Below are positions 1-9,496 of a DNA stretch of 64,000 nt, piece after piece (the first letter of the stretch is position 1; each line of letters begins with the position of its first letter). The translations under genes were made by a program, and so were the position numbers. Where the stretch lies: contig NZ_MCBX01000017.1 in assembly GCF_001723685.1 (NCBI RefSeq), positions 1-64,000 on the forward strand, written 5' to 3'. The notes below the pieces were generated by a model. It ran no database searches. It saw nothing but the letters and a program-made list of their open reading frames with translations, and had not been told where the DNA came from. The DNA is from Candidatus Marithrix sp. Canyon 246. GTDB lineage: Bacteria; Pseudomonadota; Gammaproteobacteria; Beggiatoales; Beggiatoaceae.

Positions 1-127
1 TGCTGAAATTTTTCTGCCTGCTTAGCTTGACGCTTTAATTTATTTAACTGCTTAGTTAATTCACCACGAATATCATCAATTCTACCAAGATTTTCACGAG
101 TCTTATCAAGCCGCTGCTCAGTTTCCT
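1..127. repeat. Exact inverted copy of 372-498 (contig-edge chimera)
   Basis: Reverse-complementing bases 1-127 reproduces bases 372-498 of smc exactly; the match stops between 127 and 128. From 128 onward the smc frame is open (GAT CAT TCT GAA), so native sequence begins there. An inverted copy of nearby sequence joined head-on to a broken gene is the usual signature of a displacement-amplification chimera or a misassembly at a contig end. A real inverted duplication is possible but less likely. Confidence 0.85.
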
Positions 128-3100
128 GATCATTCTGAAATCGCTGTTAAACGCCAGTTGTCTCGTAGTGGGCAGTCTGTTTATTTTCTTAATAATGTTC
201 GTTGTCGGCGTAAGGATATTACTGATTTGTTCTTGGGAACTGGCTTGGGTCCAAGGAGTTATGCCGTTATTGAGCAGGGAATGATTTCGCGCTTGATTGA
301 GGCTAAACCTGATGAGTTGCGGGTGTTTTTGGAGGAGGCAGCGGCTATTTCTAAATATAAGGAACGGCGTAAGGAAACTGAGCAGCGGCTTGATAAGACT
401 CGTGAAAATCTTGGTAGAATTGATGATATTCGTGGTGAATTAACTAAGCAGTTAAATAAATTAAAGCGTCAAGCTAAGCAGGCAGAAAAATTTCAGCAGC
501 TTCAACAATCTGAGCAGTTATTAAAGGCTCAATTATTGGCTATACGTTGGCATAGTTTGGATACTACTGTGCAAGAACAACAAGTGTATCTTGATGAACA
601 AGGTGAAATTTTAGATACTGATTTAGCCAGTTTGGAGAATTTTGATGCTACTCATAAGCAGCAACGTGAGGCTCAAACTATTGCTCAAAATACTTTAGCT
701 GATGTACAAACTAATTTTTATGATATTGAATCTGAAATTAATCGCCTTGAGCAAACTATTGAGCATACTAATCAGCGTCATAAGCAATTAGAAGATGATT
801 TAGAACAACTTGAAATTAAATGGGCTGAAACTGAGCAGACTTTGCAATCTGATCAAAAGCAAATCACTGAATTAGAAACTCAAATAGCAACAACTGAGGC
901 TGATTTAACTGTGAAGCAAGAGGCTGAAACTTTAACCGTACAAGCTTTGCGCGAGGCTGATGAACAGTTACAAGATTGGCAATTAAATTGGGATCAGTTT
1001 AATCAACGTGCCGCTGAGCCAACTCAAACGGCTCAAGTTGAACGCGCTGGTATGCAAAATTTGGAGTTGCGCATTGAAGAAAATAAGCAGCGGCTATTTC
1101 GTATCAATGAAGAAGCCAAAGAGATAAATATCAAGGATTTAGAACAGGCAGTTAATGATATTGAGGTTGAAATTGCTAAGCTAAATACTGTGTTATTAGA
1201 AGCCGAAGCTTTATTAACTAATCATCAAGAAACGGTGTTGGATTTACGAGAAACTATTCAAGAGCAATCAACAGAATTAGATCAACATCAATTACAAATC
1301 CATAAACTAAATGGACGTTTAGCATCCTTAGAAACCTTACAAGAAGCCAGTTTAGCTAAGTTACAAACTCAAGGTTTAGACGATTCACCACGTTTAGCGG
1401 CATCTTTGCAAGTAGAATCGGGTTGGGAACGAGCAGTTGAGGTAGTTTTAGGCGAACGTTTACAAGCTTTGTGTGTGTCAAACTTGAATGATTTAGACTT
1501 AGAAAATCCACCACCGGGAAATTTAGCCGCTTTTGAAACTGTTAAATCTAATACTGACACCACCAAATCCTTATTAAATGTTTTAATTGATAAAGTTCAA
1601 GCACCTTGGAATTTAAATAGTCTATTTGCTGGAGTCTTGGTAGCTAATAATATTAAAGCCGCTTTAAAATTACGTAAAAAATTAGCTGATCATGAATCAG
1701 TTATTACTCCACAAGGCATATGGTTGGGTAAAAACTGGCTATATAGTCAACAAGCGATGGATGAAAATGTTGGAGTTTTAGCGCGTACACAAGAAATAAA
1801 AGATATTATAAGCCAATTAGATCAATTAAATGACAAGGTAACAATTCTATCTGAAAACCTAGAACAACAAAATTTAATTTGGCAAGAACATGAACATCAA
1901 CGTGAACAAGCACAACAAGATGTCACTAAAATTCGCCAACAATTATCAGAATTAGAATCGCAACAAGCGGGTAAACAAGCGCGACTTGAACACATTAAAA
2001 GCCAATTACTACGTATTGCTAATGAACGCGCTGAACTAGGTTCACAACTTGAACAAGACAATGAAAATTTGCAAAGCACTAGTGATAAGTTACATGCCGC
2101 GCTTGAGGCAATGGATAAATTTGCTGATGAACGAGAACAATTAACTCAACAGCGCGATTTATTGCAAGAAATGGTGTTGCAAAGTAATGAAACTTGGCAA
2201 ACTGCTAAAGATGAAAGGCATACAGTTGATGTGCGATTAGAGGCATTACGCACTGATCATATTCGCCTACAACAAGCAATAAAACGCTTAACCACACAAT
2301 TAGAACAATTAACTCATCAGCGTCAAGATATAAAATATAATATAGAAAAACAAGCGGCACCATTAGAAAATTTAGATGCTGAATTAACAACAGCTCAAAC
2401 TAAACGCACCGAAATCGAAGAAAATCTACTTCAAGCCAAACAAACAGTGGCTCATTTAGAAGCAGCACTAGGTGATTATGATGGTGAACGTAAACGCTTA
2501 GAACAAAAATGTAATGAATTGCGTGCTAAATTAGAACAAACCCGTATGGAATCTCAGGCAAATAAAGTGCGCTGCCAAACTTTAGAAGAACAATTAAATG
2601 AAACCGAATTTAGTGCAGTAGCATTACTAGGTGAATTACCAGAAGACGCTAATGAGCAAGTTTGGGAACAAAAATTGGAAGATGTAATTGAAAAAATAAA
2701 GGGTTTAAGCGCGGTTAATTTAGCTGCATTAGAAGAATATGATGAACAATTAGAACGCAAAACATATTTAGATTCTCAAGCTGATGATATAAATAAAGCT
2801 GTGAAATCTTTAAATGATGCAATCAAAACCATTGACAAAGAAACCAGAATTCGCTTTAAACAAACCCTTGATCAAGTTAATGATTTTTTACAAACTATGT
2901 TTCCAAAACTATTTGGTGGTGGAGAAGCGAGCTTGCAATTAACTGGTGACGACATTCTACAATCTGGTGTAGCATTAATGGCACGCCCACCCGGCAAACG
3001 TAATACTCATATACACTTACTATCAGGGGGTGAAAAAGCCTTAACCGCAATAGCCTTGGTATTTGCGATATTTGAACTCAATCCAGCTCCATTTTGTTTG

Positions 3101-3319
3101 CTTGACGAAGTTGACGCACCGTTAGATGATAGTAATGTAGGGCGTTTTAGTGAATTAGTAAAAATGATGTCAGAACGAGTACAATTTATATTTATTTCTC
3201 ATAACAAGATAACAATGGAAATTGCAGAACAACTAATAGGTATAACCATGCAAGAAGCAGGAGTATCACGTATAGTGCCAGTTGATATTGAAGCGGCTAT
3301 GGATATGGTGAAGACTTAA
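128..3319 (+). CDS. smc: Chromosome segregation ATPase SMC, 5' end missing
   Basis: SMC forms ring-shaped dimers that compact and segregate the nucleoid. The visible frame starts inside the N-terminal ATPase head ([17 protein letters not shown]) and continues with [19 protein letters not shown] and [14 protein letters not shown] very long Gln/Glu-rich coiled coil is interrupted by the hinge (about residues 400-530 counted from the TTG at 158). The C-terminal head carries the signature [13 protein letters not shown] and the Walker B/D-loop [14 protein letters not shown]. About 1,060 residues are present against roughly 1,170 in the family. The missing part, including Walker A, was lost at the chimeric junction at 127/128, so the true start is outside the window. 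In many gammaproteobacteria smc is followed directly by zipA; here about 2.4 kb of broken genes separates them. Confidence 0.95.
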   Translation, partial: DHSEIAVKRQLSRSGQSVYFLNNVRCRRKDITDLFLGTGLGPRSYAVIEQGMISRLIEAKPDELRVFLEEAAAISKYKERRKETEQRLDKTRENLGRIDDIRGELTKQLNKLKRQAKQAEKFQQLQQSEQLLKAQLLAIRWHSLDTTVQEQQVYLDEQGEILDTDLASLENFDATHKQQREAQTIAQNTLADVQTNFYDIESEINRLEQTIEHTNQRHKQLEDDLEQLEIKWAETEQTLQSDQKQITELETQIATTEADLTVKQEAETLTVQALREADEQLQDWQLNWDQFNQRAAEPTQTAQVERAGMQNLELRIEENKQRLFRINEEAKEINIKDLEQAVNDIEVEIAKLNTVLLEAEALLTNHQETVLDLRETIQEQSTELDQHQLQIHKLNGRLASLETLQEASLAKLQTQGLDDSPRLAASLQVESGWERAVEVVLGERLQALCVSNLNDLDLENPPPGNLAAFETVKSNTDTTKSLLNVLIDKVQAPWNLNSLFAGVLVANNIKAALKLRKKLADHESVITPQGIWLGKNWLYSQQAMDENVGVLARTQEIKDIISQLDQLNDKVTILSENLEQQNLIWQEHEHQREQAQQDVTKIRQQLSELESQQAGKQARLEHIKSQLLRIANERAELGSQLEQDNENLQSTSDKLHAALEAMDKFADEREQLTQQRDLLQEMVLQSNETWQTAKDERHTVDVRLEALRTDHIRLQQAIKRLTTQLEQLTHQRQDIKYNIEKQAAPLENLDAELTTAQTKRTEIEENLLQAKQTVAHLEAALGDYDGERKRLEQKCNELRAKLEQTRMESQANKVRCQTLEEQLNETEFSAVALLGELPEDANEQVWEQKLEDVIEKIKGLSAVNLAALEEYDEQLERKTYLDSQADDINKAVKSLNDAIKTIDKETRIRFKQTLDQVNDFLQTMFPKLFGGGEASLQLTGDDILQSGVALMARPPGKRNTHIHLLSGGEKALTAIALVFAIFELNPAPFCLLDEVDAPLDDSNVGRFSELVKMMSERVQFIFISHNKITMEIAEQLIGITMQEAGVSRIVPVDIEAAMDMVKT

Positions 3320-3321
3320 AT

Positions 3322-4543
3322 ATGATTACTAAAATTGAAATTGATGGATTTAAAACCTTTAGTAATTTGAAAATTGAACTTTCTCCTTTTGTTATTATAG
3401 CCGGTGCTAATGGATCAGGAAAAAGTAATCTGTTTGACGCGATTCTTTTATTATCCCGTTTAGCAGAAACCGATATTAAATCTGCTTTTCAAGAGCAACG
3501 GGGTGAAGCGCGTGAATTATTTACTCAATATCCAGATGAAAATTATAAGTAAAAAAAAATTAAAATATACCCGCTTAAAATATACATTAGAAATATATCG
3601 TTATAAAGATAAAAGGGGATTGGATAAATTATATATTACTAAAGAAGAGTTGTTAGCTATCGAATCTAACATCGCATTTATCAATACTGAGTTTGCAAGC
3701 ATCTATCTACGGCAAGATGGTACAAGAATTGGAAACTCCAGTCGTGCTAATGAGGTTGAACAAACAGTATTAAGTGGTGTCAGCAATACAGAATTTCCTC
3801 ATGCTTTTGCCATGCGAAAAGAAATGAGACACTGGAAAATGCTGCAATTAAATCCTGTAGAACTAAGAAAACCAAGTTCAATACTAGCTAAAGACTTCAT
3901 TGGTTCTGATGGATCTAATTTGCCAGCGGCTTTAGCTAGAATGAAGGCAGATGATTCATATATAATTAAAGATATTTCAAAGGTTATTATTAATACTCAT
4001 TCTCCGGCATTATTAAGCTACTTGATAAAAAATAAGGAACTTGACTGTAACATACTATATGCAACACTTTTTTCTAAAGTAGATCCACACAAAAAACAAG
4101 CGTTAAGATTTACAAAGATGATACCTGTTACAACAGATTCTGATGAAATTACTGAACCAGAACAAAAACTTGATAAAACAGAAGAAGAATTTTGTAAAGA
4201 TTTGCTAGCTATTGTACCTGTGCAAATGACAGAAGCGTGGATGCTTGCTGACAAAGAGGCACTCAAGGAAGAATTAGGAACCCAAAAAAACAATCAAAAA
4301 TTAGGTTTAAGTTTCCCATTAAAACAGGTTGAAAAAATTGCCGATCCAAAATCTAAAATTCAAGAAATTATTAGAATTGCTTTTAAAGATTTACCAACTA
4401 ATAAACGAAGGGTTCAGATTAGCTCACTATATTCACCTTTAGGGCAACAAGTGCGTCTTGATATTTTAGAAAAATTACCTTCTTATATAAAATTCAAAAC
4501 AAATTTAACTAATACTTTAATAAAGTTAAATTATATAAGATAA
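3322..4543 (+). pseudogene. AAA_21-type ATPase collapsed onto a DUF4276-like protein
   Basis: The ATG lies 3 bases after the smc stop. The 76-residue first frame has an SMC/RecF-like N-terminus with Walker A (GANGSGKSN) and stops at TAA 3550, just before an A-tract. A second frame (3503-4543) continues with ATPase middle sequence, then jumps from MKADDSYIIKDIS straight to the C-terminal VIINTHSPALLSYL. The signature (LSDGT-like) and Walker B (EEPENG-like) segments expected between them are absent. After DEITEPEQK it changes without a stop into a DUF4276/Toprim-like partner (FCKDLLAIVPVQMTEAWMLAD ... PLGQQV). In related genomes I know these as two adjacent genes. Reading: at least one frameshift and two deletions fused the pair. 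It could not work as an ATPase. The DUF4276 assignment is from memory of the motif. Confidence 0.75.
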
Positions 4544-4601
4544 ATATTATTAGCTGATGTTACGCACTTAACTTCCACAAGCTGTCTCATTCCGACAACA
4601 G

Positions 4602-4712
4602 GATTCTATATATGGTGACAATGATGAAAAGCCAGTGCATAGAATATTTATAAAACGTTTTGCGATTGGGAGACATGAGGTGACAGTTGGTGAGTTTCGG
4701 CACTTTGTTTAA
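4602..4712 (+). pseudogene. Fragment of a SUMF1/FGE-sulfatase-domain protein
   Basis: One open stretch reads DSIYGDNDEKPVHRIFIKRF and then AIGRHEVTVGEFRHFV before TAA. This resembles the conserved first third of the formylglycine-generating-enzyme (SUMF1/EgtB/PvdO) domain (DExPxHxVxxxxFxIGxxEVTxxxF). No start codon and no remaining two-thirds of the domain follow, so it is a remnant. The assignment rests on motif recognition only. Confidence 0.6.
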
Positions 4713-4765
4713 TAAAATTAACATAGTTTTATTCATAGTTATCACCTATATTATTAGTTGGATAT

Positions 4766-5210
4766 AATGCGTGCTAAATTAGAACAAACCCATATGGAAT
4801 CTCAGGCAAATCAAGTGCGTTGCTAAACCATTGATAAAATAAATGAATTTTTACAAAACTATTTTGGTTACGACATTCTACAATCTGGTGTAGCATTAAT
4901 GGCACGCCCACCCGGCAAACGTAATACCCATATACACTTACTATCAGGAGGTGAAAAAGCCTTAACCGCAATAGCCTTGGTATTTGCGATATTTGAACTT
5001 AATCCAGCTCCATTTTGCCTGCTTGACGAAGTTGACGCACCGTTAGATGATAGTAATGTAGGGCGTTTTAGTGAATTTATATTTATTTCTCATAACAAGA
5101 TAACAATGGAAATTGCAGAACAACTAATAGGTATAACAATGCAAGAAGCAGGAGTATCACGTATAGTGCCAGTTGATATTGAAGCGGCTATGGATATGGT
5201 GAAGACTTAA
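4766..5210 (+). pseudogene. Deleted second copy of the smc 3' end
   Basis: The segment repeats smc from about 2521 to its stop but lacks several blocks. After GTGCGTTGC it jumps ahead to the CCATTGA near 2829. It lacks the part between TTACAAAACTATTT and ACGACATTC, and it has lost a 30-bp in-frame block ([10 protein letters not shown]) between two AATT direct repeats. The rest, including [13 protein letters not shown] and [11 protein letters not shown], is nearly identical. An open frame of 103 codons (4899-5210) survives but encodes only part of an ATPase head. Confidence 0.85.
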
Positions 5211-5212
5211 AT

Positions 5213-5543
5213 ATGATTACTAAAATTGAACTTTCTCCTTTTGTTATTATAGCCGGTGCTAATGAAGTTGAACAAACAGTATTTCCTCATGCTTTTGCCA
5301 TGCGAAAAGAAATGAGACACTGGAAAATGCTCCAATTAAATCCTGTAGAACTAAGAAAACCAAGTTCAATACTAGCTAAAGACTTCATTGGTTCTGATGG
5401 ATCTAATTACAAGACATGCCGCTAAGACAAATTATTATTAATACTCATTCTCCGGCAGATGATACCTGTTACAACAGATTCTGATGAAATTACTGAACCA
5501 GAACAAAAAATAATCCTGTCTGAAATTCAGAAATTATTAGCAT
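5213..5543 (+). pseudogene. Deleted second copy of the ATPase gene
   Basis: It parallels the pseudogene at 3322 but with different losses. Thirty-nine bases are lost between two AAAATTGAA repeats near the start. About 340 bases including the whole P-loop are lost between two GTGCTAATG repeats (3404 and 3744 in copy 1). A small loss follows ACAGTATT. It keeps pieces that copy 1 lacks: a MPLRQIIINTHSPA-like segment (5416-5457) and what looks like the native C-terminus (EQKIILSEIQKLLA, stop at about 5543). The two copies are therefore separate deletion derivatives of one longer gene. Confidence 0.75.
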
Positions 5544-5737
5544 AATGGGAACTAATAAAGCAAATGTAATATGAGTACAACTAATTACGTGGATAAACTA
5601 ATAAGGTTAAAAATTTTAATTACTTAGTTACTTCGTTGCGTTACTTAGTTTCGTTTATCTATTATTAAGCAACTCAGTATATTTTGATGCGATGTTTGGT
5701 AATAACAAAATATTAGTGCGTAACATCAATTATTAAC

Positions 5738-5773
5738 TTATAACAATGTAAGAAGCAGGAGTATCACATATAA
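5738..5773 (+). repeat. Third short copy of smc 3' sequence before zipA
   Basis: TATAACAATGTAAGAAGCAG and the following GAGTATCACATATA match smc 3238-3275 and its copy at 5128-5165 with a few changes, one of which turns a CAA codon into TAA. It ends just before the zipA start and may be the leftover of the original smc-zipA junction. Confidence 0.75.
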
Positions 5774-5776
5774 TTT

Positions 5777-6439
5777 ATGAACGACATATGGTTAATTGCA
5801 GGAATAGTGATTTTTATTATTGGCGTAATATTGCTATTAATAGCAAAACGCTATCAATCTAAACCAGAAGACAATCCAGAAGATGATTTATATATTGATA
5901 ACAATTATCAAGATGATAAGGATCCATTATTTAATTCATCCTTTATGGATGATTTTAATCAAACACCAGAAGAGACAAAACATAAAGACACTGAATTAAT
6001 AATAGTACTATATATAATAGCCCAAGGAGAATCAGGTTTTTTAGGCAAAGATATTGTAATGATATTAGAACAATTAGGCTTAAAATATGGAGAAATGAAC
6101 ATTTTCCACCACTATGGAATAGGAGAAATGAAAAGCAAAGACTCTATATTTAGCATAGCGAACATGGTAGAACCCGGCACATTACACCCAGACAAAATAG
6201 CAGAAACAACAACACCGGGCTTAGCCTTATTCATGCGACTACCCGGACCATTTGGAGGGCGAATAGGTTTTGACTTAATGCTAAAAAATGCCGAAAAAAT
6301 TGCTGACAAATTAAATGGCTATATAGAAGATAAAACAAACAAACCGTTGAATAATAAAATGATTTTTGCTTTGCGTGATAAAATTGACAAATTTGAACAA
6401 CGCGATACTAGCTTGGCTATGTTGCAGAAATTTTCTTAA
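5777..6439 (+). CDS. zipA: Cell division protein ZipA
   Basis: ZipA is an inner-membrane protein that tethers FtsZ polymers at the division site. Residues about 5-25 (IWLIAGIVIFIIGVILLLIA) form the single N-terminal membrane anchor, followed by a short acidic linker. The C-terminal FtsZ-binding domain begins near residue 75 and shows the family motifs FLGKDIVMILEQLGLKYGEM, IFHHYG, IANMVEPGTLHPD and TTPGLALFMRLPGP. At 220 residues it is shorter than the E. coli protein because the linker is reduced. Its position downstream of smc is the usual gammaproteobacterial order. Confidence 0.93.
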   Translation: MNDIWLIAGIVIFIIGVILLLIAKRYQSKPEDNPEDDLYIDNNYQDDKDPLFNSSFMDDFNQTPEETKHKDTELIIVLYIIAQGESGFLGKDIVMILEQLGLKYGEMNIFHHYGIGEMKSKDSIFSIANMVEPGTLHPDKIAETTTPGLALFMRLPGPFGGRIGFDLMLKNAEKIADKLNGYIEDKTNKPLNNKMIFALRDKIDKFEQRDTSLAMLQKFS

Positions 6440-6446
6440 TTAAAAT

Positions 6447-6776
6447 ATGCAAACTTTTATTGACTTCCTAAACTTCAGATTTTTTATAAGCCCCTATGTT
6501 TTGGTGATTTGTTACTATATTGGAGCACTAGGTGTTCCAATTGGAAGCTGGTTGTTGGCATTGTGGATAAAACGTAAATACTCGTTAGCGTCTAATATTT
6601 ACGATTTAAGTAAAACCACATTCATTAAGATCACAAGAACAAAAGATAGAATATTGTTATATATTCTATTTATTGTGTTTTTCATCTGTATGGAAGTTAT
6701 GTGGCGCATGATGTTTGAATTTATTATTGCCTATTTACAAATGAGAGAGGCTCTTATGGAACTGACAGGGCATTGA
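6447..6776 (+). CDS. Small integral membrane protein, DUF4282-like
   Basis: The protein has 109 residues and two predicted membrane spans (about 15-42 and 70-92) around a basic cytoplasmic loop (KRKYSLASNIYD). The N-terminus, FLNFRFFISPYVLVICYYIG, resembles the DUF4282 pattern of small membrane proteins. It begins 7 bases after the zipA stop, so it is probably co-transcribed with zipA. No function is known to me. Confidence 0.7.
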   Translation: MQTFIDFLNFRFFISPYVLVICYYIGALGVPIGSWLLALWIKRKYSLASNIYDLSKTTFIKITRTKDRILLYILFIVFFICMEVMWRMMFEFIIAYLQMREALMELTGH

Positions 6777-6784
6777 AAACTATT

Positions 6785-6817
6785 AGACCTGTCAGGTTTT
6801 TAAAACCTGACAGGTCT
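6785..6817. repeat. Dispersed 33-bp palindrome, copy 1
   Basis: Arms AGACCTGTCAGG and CCTGACAGGTCT are joined by TTTTTAAAA. It sits 9 bases after the stop at 6776. The following TAAAACCCGACAAAGTACTAG also recurs after the copy at 37783, so the mobile or repeated unit is probably longer than the palindrome. As RNA it would form a strong hairpin. Confidence 0.9.
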
Positions 6818-6963
6818 AAAACCCGACAAAGTACTAGCTAAAACTCAATGATTATATCATTTTCAGTAATGGCTTGAATTCCAATGAATGGCCCATACTA
6901 TCACAAACAGGCCATTTCAAATATCCTTTCAAATGTTTTTCAATATTAACATCAATAAAAATT

Positions 6964-8230
6964 ATGACTTTATTTGCCGTATTAAGCGGCAATGCTGTGG
7001 CTGATGATAGATGAGTTCACTGGTAAAGAAACTGATAACAAAGGAATCTTTGATGCTCAATTGCAAGAAAAAATTTCAAGAACACATTTGATGGAGATGA
7101 TGCTAGCGGCTATATTTTGCATGATCATAAAACCAGATCAGTCAAAATTCCTTGTTTTGAAGTTACTACTATTGCTAAGTTTGGTGATGGAGTTGAAGGT
7201 GAGTCCATATATTACAAAGATGTAAATATGAAGCAGAGGCATGTAGATTATCCAATCTTTCATGTTGATAATATGACAAAAACTGATAGTTGTGAAAGTT
7301 CAGTAGAACCAATTCAAAAACCCACTTTAACAACAACTCCAACAACAACTAAAGATGACACTGTAGAAGTTGAAGTTAATGGGAAAGTAGGAACAATTGT
7401 TTTTGTAAATGGTGTTGATAGTGGTGATGATGGGTTTGAAAGATGATGCTGGTAATGAGAGTGAGGGTTTGATTTTTAGTGTTACCAAACAGAGTAATCA
7501 TGCTTTAGAGTTTGATGGTGCAACAAAAGGACAAAAATCTGTTGCAGATAGATTAGAAATTGGGGAATTAGAAGGAATTGCTATTAATCCAACAGATAAT
7601 TTTACAGTTTCTTTTAATATCCATTTCGATAGCTTTTCAAATGATAATCCTAATTTAGAAGACGCTTGGAAAAATAGTCAGCGAGGTTATCAATTTATTA
7701 TAGGTAATTATATGGGACAACCATCAGGTAGTGGGCATTTTTCATCAATGTTATATGAGCTTGATGGCAAATTACATTTTTTATTTAATAAGGCTCAAAG
7801 AAGAGATAAAGAAGTAATATTTGATTTTAAAACCCTTAATAAAGACAAACTTGATTATAATATTTATGCATCTTTTGATGGTACTACCGCAAAAATTTAT
7901 ATAGATGGCAATGAAGTAGCAGATAATTATATTGGAAATATAGGTGGGATTGCCAATACAGCAAAATGGCGTGCAGGAAATCATTATGATGGCTCGTTAA
8001 ATGGTAATCGTGTTACTGGTGACTTTGCTTTAGATGGTAAATTAGATAATATTTTATTTTATAATCGAGCATTAAGTTCTGAAGAGGTGAATAAAATTCA
8101 AAATGGTGGTGAAGTAACAACAGGAATTGTTGCAAAATATGACTTTGAGGGTTCTAATCCATTAGCAGATAAAACAGGTAATGGTCATGATGCTTCGATT
8201 ACGAACACACCGACTGTTGTAAAATGGTAA
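6964..8230 (+). pseudogene. Broken secreted protein with LamG (concanavalin-like) domain
   Basis: A short ATG frame at 6964 (MTLFAVLSGNAVADD, signal-peptide-like) ends at 7014. Coherent protein then continues in other frames: DEFTGKETDNKGIFDAQL, then DGDDASGYILHDHK to VFVNGVDSGDDGF (ending 7446), then DDAGNESEGLIFSVT to the stop at 8230. The last frame (about 260 codons) is a LamG/laminin-G-3-type beta-sandwich: ALEFDG, NFTVSFNIHFDSF, YNIYASFDGTTAKIYIDG and KLDNILFYNRALSSEEV. At least three frame changes are needed to read it through, the last near 7440. 8231-8368 contains nothing recognisable. Confidence 0.7.
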
Positions 8231-8368
8231 AAATTTAACTAATTACGACGACGGTCTCAGCCTTGTAGGGTCGGTGATAACCGACAATTTAACGTCTACA
8301 GATACTGGAATTTTGCCAGATACATTGAATTGGTACTGCTAATCAAATTAAACAGTATTAAAACTATC

Positions 8369-8401
8369 AGACCTGACAGGTTTTAAAAACCTGTCAGGTC
8401 T
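8369..8401. repeat. Dispersed 33-bp palindrome, copy 2
   Basis: Arms AGACCTGACAGG and CCTGTCAGGTCT with TTTTAAAAA between them. It lies 8 bases beyond the 3' end of mraY (transcribed from the other strand), where it could act as a transcript-end hairpin. Confidence 0.9.
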
Positions 8402-8409
8402 TCAATAAT

Positions 8410-9495
8410 CTAACGAATTTTCAAGCTAGCCAATCCAATCAATACCAATATTATTGTAATAATCCAAAAGCGTACAATGACGCGCGGCTCGGGCCATCCT
8501 TTTAGTTCAAAGTGATGGTGTATTGGTGCCATACGAAATATTCGTCGCCCCGTTAATTTGAATGAGGCTACTTGCAACATCACTGATACTGTTTCCATTA
8601 CAAATACTCCTCCCATAATTAGTAATATTAATTCTTGTCTAACTACTACCGCTAATATACCTAATGCTGCTCCTAATGCTAATGCTCCTACATCTCCCAT
8701 AAATACTTGAGCTGGGTATGTATTAAACCATAGAAATCCTAGCCCTGCTCCTACTATAGCTCCACAAAATATCATTACTTCTCCAACACCAGCAATGTAA
8801 GGAATACCTAAATATTTAGCAAAATTAATATGTCCAGTCGTATAAGCAAATAATGCGAACGCACCTGCTACTAAAACTGTTGGTACAATTGCTAAGCCAT
8901 CTAAACCATCTGTAAGGTTTACGGCATTACTGGTACCTACAATCACAAAATAAGTTAATAATATAAACATCCACGGTGATAACTGAATTACCGCATCTTT
9001 AACAAATGGTATTACTAATTGGGTTTCAGTCGGTGATTGAGCATTCATTAATAAAAATACAGCGGCTCCAAAACCAAATACTGATTGCCAAAAATATTTG
9101 GCTTTTGCAGATAAACCTTTAGAATTACCTAAAGCTACTTTTCTATAGTCATCAATCCAACCTATAACACCAAATAATAGGGTGACAATTAGCACTACCC
9201 ATACAAAACGATTTGATAAGTCACCCCATAATAAAGTACTAAAGGCGATAGAGATTAAAATAAGTGCCCCACCCATTGTTGGTGTACCGCTTTTTTTTAA
9301 ATGGCTTTGTGGTCCATCATCGCGTACACTTTGTCCAATTTTTAACAGTCTTAAGCTATTAATTAATAGTGGACCAACTATTAATGATATAAATAATGCG
9401 GTAATAGTAGCTAAAATAGCCCTTAAGGTTAGGTATTGAAAGACATTAAAACCGCTATAAAAAGAACTTAGGTATTCACTTAACCAAAGCAACAT
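8410..9495 (-). CDS. mraY: Phospho-N-acetylmuramoyl-pentapeptide transferase
   Basis: MraY moves phospho-MurNAc-pentapeptide from UDP to undecaprenyl phosphate, giving lipid I at the inner membrane. The 361-residue length matches the family (about 360). Seen: the cytoplasmic motif [18 protein letters not shown], the catalytic [13 protein letters not shown], the conserved [11 protein letters not shown] and the [13 protein letters not shown] histidine motif, among about ten hydrophobic spans. It is the last gene of a murE-murF-mraY run, with one base between the murF stop and its ATG. Confidence 0.97.
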   Translation of the reverse strand: MLLWLSEYLSSFYSGFNVFQYLTLRAILATITALFISLIVGPLLINSLRLLKIGQSVRDDGPQSHLKKSGTPTMGGALILISIAFSTLLWGDLSNRFVWVVLIVTLLFGVIGWIDDYRKVALGNSKGLSAKAKYFWQSVFGFGAAVFLLMNAQSPTETQLVIPFVKDAVIQLSPWMFILLTYFVIVGTSNAVNLTDGLDGLAIVPTVLVAGAFALFAYTTGHINFAKYLGIPYIAGVGEVMIFCGAIVGAGLGFLWFNTYPAQVFMGDVGALALGAALGILAVVVRQELILLIMGGVFVMETVSVMLQVASFKLTGRRIFRMAPIHHHFELKGWPEPRVIVRFWIITIILVLIGLASLKIR

Positions 9496-9496
9496 A

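Larger units (their letters stand above)
4555..5728. mobile_element. 1.17-kb segment bounded by 14-bp inverted repeats
   Basis: TGATGTTACGCACT at 4555-4568 is the exact reverse complement of AGTGCGTAACATCA at 5715-5728. A third copy of the motif (GTGCGTAACATCAG) is at 30698. Between the two ends lie a formylglycine-generating-enzyme-like fragment and the second, heavily deleted copy of smc-3'-end plus ATPase. No transposase is visible. It may be a non-autonomous element or simply two copies of a short repeat flanking decayed DNA. 5544-5737 contains no gene I can support. Confidence 0.4.

Noticed and set aside
4555-5728. Complete insertion sequence
   Set aside because: No transposase frame lies between the inverted repeats; only decayed copies of neighbouring genes.
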